Shown here: one piece after another, positions 57,149 through 64,000 of the stretch | Layout: the number at the start of each line of letters is the position of its first letter | Position numbering within the stretch: position 1 is the stretch's first letter | Origin: Achatina immaculata | Taxonomy: Eukaryota; Mollusca; Gastropoda; Stylommatophora; Achatinidae | Direction: 5' to 3' | Assembly (NCBI GenBank): GCA_009760885.1 | Contig: CM019716.1 | Coordinates: forward strand, 2,361,501 to 2,425,500 | DNA: 64,000 bases | Program-made: the position numbers and the translations under genes | The notes under the pieces: generated by a model | Databases searched by the model: none | Seen by the model: the letters and a program-made list of their open reading frames with translations, nothing else | Told to the model about the DNA's origin: nothing

Positions 57149-58033
57149 CATTGAACATCTCAAACTAAAAAAATTTTTCCATCATACTTTCTACAATGAC
57201 TACATAGTCAGGGTTCTTTCTATTACCCAGGAATTTATTAACTGCATTTCTGAAACCCACCCAGGCCCGTTTCTCGATTTCTATCATGGAAGAAAGGAAG
57301 TTTTCATCAAACATCAGTTTTCTGATATCTGGTCCAACAAAAATGCTTTCCTTTAGCATGGCTTCTGAAAGTTGAGAAAACTTATTACACAGGTACTGAA
57401 AGCAGTCTCCACTAGTTGGCAGGGCTTTCACATTGTTCCGTGATGCCTAACTTGTAGCGGCAGAAGAATGTTTTTGTGAACCAATAAGATCTGGATACAA
57501 AACGTTCTTTTTTCCCCCAGATTCTAAAGATCTTCTTGCCAGCCAGTGTTTTTCCCCGGTGTTTTACTCGCCTGTCCCATTCACATAAGAAACATGGGAA
57601 CTTAGTATACCCATCCTGCTGACCAAGAAGCATAAGCATTACTTTCAAGTCCCCACAGATCATCCATTCATGATTAGCATATTTTGCCTTGGTGAGGACC
57701 AGTTGTAAATTCTCATAACGTTTTTCAGCTGTACCGAGTAACCGACAGGTACCATAGAAGAAAACTTGTTCTAGTTGTTGAGTAAAACAGCTTTTATTCC
57801 TCTTAGTTTAGAGTTGTCAATGAAAAGTTTAAATTTATCTATAATGTAATTAATTCCACGCTTTTGCATCAAACCAGCAAGATCAGTATACCGAGTCACC
57901 ATCAAGTTAAAAGTAGGAAGTAAACTCCTGCTTTCTACATCTATGCCAAGAAACAGATGTTCCACCTGCCAGTAAGTTTTTTTCTTCCAATCTTGATGCT
58001 AAGAGTTCTATAGAATCTTTAGGTAATCCTAAA

Positions 58034-58370
58034 TCGCGAATCCCCTGGACAGCAAAAATAACTAATGAAGAATGTATGAGAAGAGCTGGAGAGACAAAAA
58101 ACCTTGTCAGAAAGATAAGAGAGAGACAATGTACTTTCATAGGACATGCAATGAGAAGAGGGGGCATTGAAAATATTATAACAACAGGAAAAATAGAAGG
58201 AAGAAGATCAAGAGGAAGACCAAGAGAAATGATACTGGACGGTCTGACGGGATGGTGTGAGAGGAGATCACCAACTGAACTGATGGCCTGCATGAAGGAT
58301 CGGGTACTCTGGAGAAGCATAATAGCCAACGCCAGTCGGCACGGCACCTGATGATGATGATGATGATGAA
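58034..58370 (+). mobile_element. LINE B 3'-end fragment inside the pseudogene
   Basis: Encodes RRAGETKNLVRKIRERQCTF, then GRRSRGRPREMILDGLTGW and MACMKDRVLWRSIIANASRH with stop and (TGA)n tail, closely matching 35670-36020. It splits the pseudogene near its residues LGLPKDSIE. A short AAATC-type repeat at the edges is too short to call a target duplication. Confidence 0.85.
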
Positions 58371-58495
58371 ATCTCTCCTCAAATCATTGAGTTCAGTTAA
58401 GAGTTCTATAGAATCTTTGGATAATCCTAAATCTCTCACTAAAACATTGAGTTCAGACTGAGTGAAAAATTAAGGGTTCAGAAATTTCGTATCAT

Positions 58496-58950
58496 TTTTC
58501 CAGTAGAAGAATCTTCTAAAATCTCAGGTACAAGAAACAGAAGAACTATTAGAAGAATCTTCTAAACTCTCAGGCACAAGAATCAGAAGAACTAGTAGAA
58601 GAATCTTCTAAACCCTCAGGCACAAGAATCAGAAGAACTAATAGAAGAATCTTCTAAACTCTCAGGCACAAGAAACAGAGGAACTATTGGAAGAATCTTC
58701 TAAACTCTCAGGCACAAGAATCAGATGAACTAGTAGAAGAATCTTCTAAACCCTCAGGCACAAGAATCAGAAGAACTAATAGAAGAATCTTCTAAACTCT
58801 CAGGCACAAGAAACAGAGGAACTATTGGAAGAATCTTCTAAACTCTCAGGCACAAGAATCAGAAGAACTAGTAGAAGAATCTTCTAAACTCACCGGTACA
58901 AGAATCAGAAGAACTAGTAGAAGAATCTTCTAAACTCTCAGGTACAAGAG
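58496..58950. repeat. 46-bp minisatellite in the pseudogene
   Basis: About ten copies of a unit with TAGAAGAATCTTCTAAACTC and TCAGGCACAAGAATCAGAAG. It lies where the pseudogene would encode an acidic Ser/Asp stretch (minus-strand EDSSTSSSDSC). 46 is not divisible by three, so expansion occurred without coding constraint. Confidence 0.92.
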
Positions 58951-59273
58951 GAACTGGAAGTTCAGGATAGTAAAGCCGATGGAAGATTTGAATACACAAT
59001 AACTTTCTTATTTTTTGAGTTGCAGCCCTTAATGTCACAGCTACAAAAATAACAGTCATCGCAGTGGTTTCCTTTGCACTCTCCTTATAATAGGAACACC
59101 AGATCTGAAGGCTTTTGTTTTTCCTTTATACCACTTCATTAGATCCCCTAAACAAACATGACATTTTGTGTAGAGCCCATGATTTGCCTCTATCTCCAAG
59201 TGTCACTTTAAAACTGGCGTTGTACACTTCCTTAACATAGTCTGTAACGTGTATTTGATGTGTCTTAATCATA

Positions 59274-59275
<2 letters not shown>

Positions 59276-59305
<30 letters not shown>

Positions 59306-59306
59306 A
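59276..59306. repeat. C-homopolymer next to A-homopolymer
   Basis: About 19 C followed by about 13 A. Prone to sequencing and assembly error. Confidence 0.9.
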
Positions 59307-59380
59307 AACGTAACAAAATGTCTGGGTAATTCACACAACCTCGGCAATCCACGTATCGCAGTCAAACCATAGGACTTGTT

Positions 59381-60585
59381 TCTGGATGTAGTATACTACT
59401 GGTGTTACTCCAACCTTTACTCTGATGGTATCATTTCTTACTTGGTCTCTTCTTATCACGTGTAGCTTTCTCCTTAAACATCTTATTTCTGTCGAGATAA
59501 TTTTCCATTTGTTTTTGGCTTTCGGTGTCCATGTCTGACACTGAAAGCACAGAATTGGGATTTAAATTGTATTGTACAGTGCTCTCTTTGTTTCAGCTCT
59601 TCTTCTTCTTCTTCCTCCTCTGGTTCGAGGTTGTTGGTCACATCAGATCTTGATCCCTGTAAACATGTGATGTATTTGTATTGAGACACAGCTGAAAACT
59701 TAGATGATGACTATTTACCTTATATGATGTCTGTATAGTGCTGCTGAAAAGAACAAAAATATAAAGAACTTGAAAATATCAATTCTATAGAATTACGAAT
59801 TTGTTAAAAAGAAGTACGTGATACATGAAAATTAGTGTCATTTTCAATTCAGCAAATGAATATAAACGTAGAACGGCTAAAATTTTGTAAAATGTTTTTT
59901 CATTGTTGGCCAGAGAGGCGCAAGATGAAACGTCTCAATATTAAAATAGGATACTACTAAAGCAGCTGATGACTGCTGAGACATGCTACCATTAAAACAG
60001 ATTTACAACTGTTTTCTCTATTAGATGCGTTGTACAGTGGTTATTTATTCGATTTACTTATGATAGATCTGGATGTAGATCTTTTAAACTCTACGTTTCT
60101 GTTAAACACTTAGAAAGTTAACATTCCAGGCACCCCAGGCACTAGGACAACGTAGAACAACTCGATGGCAAACTTGCAGACTTACAAGACACAACTGTTG
60201 ACATTGACAGAAAGTCAATAGACCCAATGGTCCAGCAAGGCTAAATACAATATTTATTAATAAGGAAAATGAGGATGACATGTATGGCAAGTGAGGAAAC
60301 TACTGTCACAAGGCAGGAACAATACAAACAAAAAATCACAGCTTTCCGCCAAGAACTTGTTTGCCATTGGGAAGACGAAAACTCAGTCAGAGAGAGAGAG
60401 AGTGAGAGAGAGAAACTTTCATACTTAAATTGTATGAACCACACAAATGACATCACTAACAAAGGAAAAACATCACACATAGACTACTGCAAATGAATTT
60501 CCTGACAACTAACTGGCGGTCCTAAAAAGGACAAACCAAAACACCACTCTAAACTGGCTGTCCTACAAAAAGGACAAATAAAAAT
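59381..60585. other. Unassigned DNA
   Basis: No credible gene. A short (GA)n tract at about 60389-60411. The frames here are short and unsupported. Confidence 0.4.
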
Positions 60586-60797
60586 GACACTCTACATCTT
60601 GGGACTCTAAATTACTGAAAACTGACCAACAGTCAAAACTCTCTACATCTTGGGACTCTAAACTACTGAAAACTGACAAACAGTCAAAACTCTCTACATC
60701 TTGGGACTCTAAACTACTGAAAACTGAACAACAGTCAAAACTCTCTACATCTTGGGACTCTAAACTACTGAAAACTGACAAACAGTCAAAACTCTCT
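60586..60797. repeat. 51-bp tandem repeat, about four copies
   Basis: Unit contains CTCTACATCTTGGGACTCTA and ACTACTGAAAACTGAC. Being divisible by three it leaves a minus-strand frame (VFSSLESQDVESFDC..), which I regard as a by-product. Confidence 0.92.
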
Positions 60798-60835
60798 AGA
60801 TCTGACTGACGGCTTCTCTGCTACCGCTCCTGTTC

Positions 60836-60970
60836 TCTTACTGCTATCGTTGCTGTTCTCTTACTGCTATCGTTGCTGTTCTCTTACTGCTACCGCTGCT
60901 GTTCTCTTACTGCTACCGCTGCTGTTCTCTTACTGCTACCGCTGCTGTTCTCTTACTGCTACTGCTGCTC
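60836..60970. repeat. 24-bp tandem repeat, about six copies
   Basis: Unit close to TGCTGTTCTCTTACTGCTAC plus CGC. Confidence 0.92.
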
Positions 60971-61289
60971 TGAAAATCAGTTTTATAGCCCTAGCATTTT
61001 CTAAACTTCCCGTGCAGTTTTCCTTATCTGTTAACTCAAGTCGCACGAAAAAAAACTGTTTTTGACCTTCTATTTTCTAATTTAAATTTCGTGCGACTGT
61101 AAAACATCCGACTCATTGTACTCTGTCACTTTAGCTTCTGATACTGACTTTACAATTTTTAATCTCTGCTTGAACTTTAAGACCCAAAGATCAAGGAGTG
61201 AGACTTGTCCGTCAAGGGGACCACTCGTGCTTGTTAACTTTTAAACAAGTTATCTCCCCTTTACTTGTGGCTATTCTGACACAGTGTCC
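60971..61289. other. Unassigned DNA
   Basis: Nothing recognised. Confidence 0.4.
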
Positions 61290-61956
61290 ATGGTTCTATG
61301 AATTTTTAAAACTTGTGTTACGAGTGAATTCAAACTGATGATCAACATTATCCAGTCTGTGATAAATTCAACTCGGGGCCCCTAGAATTGTTGGGCCCTG
61401 AGAAATTGTCCATTTTCGCAGATTCTTAAGTATGTCATGGAGCTGTCTTAATCTCAGTTACTGAACAGGAGATCGCTCTCTGGTCTGCTGGGCGGCCAAT
61501 ACAATAATATTTTCCCCTGTAGGGGCTGCTGAGCTATTGTTATGCACACAGTAAGGACTCATAGCTCCATTTTGGCACAAAGCTAGGAGTTGTATCTATC
61601 ATAAGACTACACACTGTCCATCTCCTCTTACTCTAGCAACCCTAGCAAAATCAGTAAGTGATACATGGGATATGTATATTTTCATCAGGAGCTTCACACA
61701 CTTGCTTGCAACCAGATGTGTGTAGCCTACCTTCTTTATCAGAAAGGAACATTTATCCCTTACGTATAACTTGGTGTAGCACCACCATTCTTTAGATTGT
61801 GCTTGTCTCTATGTCGTGTTTTAGGAAGTTTGAGAAAGTGAGGCAGAGATCTGAGAAAATTTCTTATGTTCTTGAGTAATTGACTCCAGCAAATAGATCA
61901 ACAGCTAATCCTAGTTTCTTTGTACTCAGAATTTAATGGTTGTATATTACCCTCAC
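61290..61956 (+). repeat. Segmental duplication unit 3 (distal part)
   Basis: Matches 36550-37240 of unit 2, with shared landmarks such as GACTGATGATCAACATTA/AACTGATGATCAACATTA and the GGAGCTGTCTT stretch. Non-coding. Confidence 0.75.
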
Positions 61957-62249
61957 CCCCCCCCCTCCTTTTTGTGTGGTACCCGGGACCTGGGCACATG
62001 CCTGAGAATCAAAGAATAGGACCACTGTACCCTACCACGCATGATCGTAAAAGGCGACTAAACAAGGTTCGGCATATGGCCAGCAACGCTGTCAGGTTAA
62101 AAAAAACCCAGCAAACTGCTACAGGAACGGAAACAAGGACGGCTCACCTGTCCAAGAGCGGAAAAAAGGCAAAGGGCTGCTGTTTGTGGAAAACACTTGC
62201 GAAAGCCCAATGTTCCTTGGGTACTTAAAGTTCAGAGAGAGAGAGAGAG
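61957..62249 (+). mobile_element. 293-bp bipartite LINE A derivative with target duplication
   Basis: First part (about 61966-62137) is the LINE A 5' UTR, including ATGATCGTAAAAGGCGACTA. Second part (about 62138-62249) is the last about 90 bp of the LINE A coding tail plus a (GA)n tail. ATTACCCTCAC (61946-61956) and ATTACCCTGAC (62250-62260) flank it, differing at one base. The whole middle of the LINE is missing, so it moved as a short non-autonomous element. The 102-codon frame across it is not a gene. Confidence 0.8.
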
Positions 62250-62260
62250 ATTACCCTGAC

Positions 62261-62544
62261 TTGTAAGGTTGGTACTCCTCCTGGCATCCAGCAGTGTTGG
62301 TATCGAATATCTTTCTCTTGGAGAAGTGAACAACGAACATGAGTAGCCTGCCGATGTCCCGTGCACACACAGGTCAACCGAACATACTTGCTTATACAGA
62401 CTGGGAACGATTAACGTGAGGCTATTGACTAGCGGAGCTGTGACTAGCTCAGGGAGACGGACTCTCCTGGGTTAAATTCTACACCCAAACCGCGACTGAC
62501 CCCGCAAGCCGGCGGAGGATCTCTCTACCGCTCATTTTTTTTTT
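62261..62544. other. Unassigned DNA
   Basis: Nothing recognised apart from a T-rich stretch at the right end. Confidence 0.4.
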
Positions 62545-62815
62545 ATTTTTTTATAACATCTAACTTCATGTTATTCAAAATATCTGACTTTCCATTTATT
62601 TATAACATCTAACTTCATGTTATTTATAAATCTGACTTCATGCTATTTATAACATCTGACTTCATATTGTTTATAACATCTAACTTCATGTTGTTCATAA
62701 TATGTGACTTTCCATTTATTTATAACATCTAACTCCATGTTATTTATAACATGTGACTTCATGTTATTTCTAACATGTGACTTCATATTGTTTATAACAT
62801 CTGACTTCATATTTA
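62545..62815. repeat. Degenerate 24-bp tandem repeat
   Basis: About eleven copies near TTTATAACATCTAACTTCAT plus GTTA. Confidence 0.85.
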
Positions 62816-64000
62816 CCAAAGAATATTACACGAATTTTCAAAAGTTACTGTCGCTGTATAAAGACTCTGGCATCGACCCTACTTGTTAGTTCTGGCAAGA
62901 TCTGAGTATGGTAGAATTTCTCGTCTTCTGGTCTTCAAGATTTTAAGCGAATTTTAATGCAATTTTCGATTTAACTCTATTTAAGTATTAATACTTTCAG
63001 CGACATACCTACAGAACTTCTGGGAATTTCGCGAACAAGTCATTATCAGTAAAATGCAGTTTGGTCTGTTATTTTAAAGGCAGAGAATTGTATACGACGA
63101 CCTCAACGACAGAAAATGCCATCTTAAGAATTGTTTCCACATCTAGCCTCATTGATCTTGGAGCATATTTCAGATATCAACAATCTGGATTTAAAATGAG
63201 GAAAATTTGCAGATACAATTTACCATTGCTGTATCAATGTTTATAACGACTTCAATCATCGGTAATTCTGTTTTTAATCATAGATTGCATTGTTTTTTTT
63301 TAATAATCATTTTGGTGTGGTTTCTGGAAGTGAAATACTGTTATGAACTGTTTGTAAAAAAAAAACGAAGAAAAATTCACACACACACACACACACATTG
63401 ACGCACCAAATACCGCGCACATAATCGCACAGTTCAGAGCATGCCAGCGGCATTTTAGATCGTTATCTATTGTAAACCACCGCGGTGATAATTCTGTACC
63501 TAGTTCAAACTGCCACAGAAACAATTATTCAGAAGGGCAGAACTCAGTCTCCATTACATGCCATCAGTTCTCAAGGAAGATATTACAGTTGCCACGTCCT
63601 ATCGGACTCCTCAGAAAATACGCTGAATAGAATACAGTAATTGCTGGTAAATAACCGGTTAATAGTTAATTACGACATTACAGTTTTGACAAGGTTTCAG
63701 TAGAAACCCATAATTTAGTTTTGATATATTCACCAACAGTATATAGGAAAAAGTTTAGTAGAATGTTGTTGTTATTTAGTTGCAATAACCGACAAAGCAA
63801 TATCGATACATCCATAGAAAGTATAGCATTGATATTGATTTATTTTGCATACTTTATCTTTTCTTTTGTACCGTGAGGTATAGAGGGGAGACGTAGGAGG
63901 CGTTGATTTTATGCCATATGAGTGGCCTCAGGCATGTTCATGCTGAAGTTCGTGAGTGTCTCTTCTTTCCGAGGTGTTCTTGATATCTGTCCTCCAGTTT
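62816..64000. other. Unassigned DNA to the window end
   Basis: No gene recognised. A (CA)n tract at 63377-63398. Short frames (for example 63061-63246) have no recognisable features. Confidence 0.4.

Larger units (their letters stand above)
57149..59380 (-). pseudogene. Pseudogene of an expanded, uncharacterised invertebrate gene family
   Basis: On the minus strand several broken frames line up with a family of about 600-900-residue proteins that I recall as multicopy in arthropod, cnidarian and mollusc genomes, without a known function. In order: DYVKEVYNASFKVTLGDRGKSWALHK (N-terminal), YYPELPVPLVPESL, LGLPKDSIELLASRLEEKNL, FKLFIDNSKLRGIKAVLLNN, MICGDLKVMLMLLGQQDGYT followed by FPCFLCEWD (a CxxC-type motif), GDCFQYLCNKFSQLSEAML and IFVGPDIRKLMFDENF. 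Many stops, a C/A homopolymer near 59276-59306, a minisatellite and a LINE B insertion interrupt it. Its multicopy nature suggests transposon origin, but I cannot assign a superfamily. Confidence 0.62.

Noticed and set aside
60563..60781. Repeat peptide VFSSLESQDVESFDC as a small repeat protein
   Set aside because: 51-bp tandem repeat with no promoter, no flanking coding and near-identical copies.
61920..62228. 102-codon frame near 62 kb as a gene
   Set aside because: It reads through the bipartite LINE A element from 5' UTR to the 3' coding tail.

Overview
This is animal nuclear DNA, most likely from a heterobranch gastropod (sea slug or sea hare type). The evidence is three intronless rhodopsin-class receptors that resemble the chemosensory receptor family described in Aplysia and expanded in sacoglossan slugs, set in AT-rich DNA crowded with non-LTR retrotransposon debris, Penelope-like and mariner remnants and many minisatellites. 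Family names rest on remembered protein similarity; no search was run. For bookkeeping I call the non-LTR (LINE) families A to G: A has a (GA)n tail, B a (TGA)n tail, C an (AT)n/ATATAAG tail, D an (AATG)n tail, E ends in a TTRHGT-like peptide, F carries RNase H and a (GAA)n tail, and G is a long C-terminal type with no clear tail.

Layout. Positions 100-2685 hold a decayed Penelope-like element between long inverted flanks. A LINE A scrap (2889-3110) and a family F LINE (4236-5745) follow. The rest is built on a three-fold segmental duplication: unit 1 (about 5770-15163), unit 2 (about 22995-37330) and unit 3 (about 41575-54560, resuming at 61290-61956). Each unit carries one receptor gene (13187-14224, 31573-32640, 52161-53222), in the same orientation and about 18-20 kb apart. 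The units also share several kb of non-coding DNA, including a candidate 3' splice site about 0.45-0.5 kb upstream of each start codon.

Between and inside the units lie private insertions that can be dated relatively, because the sister units give the empty site. These include a nested block between units 1 and 2 (a broken mariner holding a young 4.96-kb non-coding LTR element), a 1,443-bp unidentified retroposon in unit 2 with a 12-bp target duplication, a LINE B-bearing insertion in unit 2 with a 15-bp target duplication, a 1,623-bp tandem duplication in unit 3, and a 6.7-kb stretch of LINEs plus a pseudogene of an expanded invertebrate family in unit 3.

The receptors are the only genes I consider intact. 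They are nearly identical to each other while their immediate flanks are clearly diverged, which suggests gene conversion limited to the coding region. The other points I would follow up are a compensating hairpin shared by the 5' regions of two LINE types, the short bipartite (5' end plus 3' end) LINE derivatives, and the unidentified retroposon. I did not see a prokaryote-style system, a CRISPR array, or tRNA or rRNA genes.
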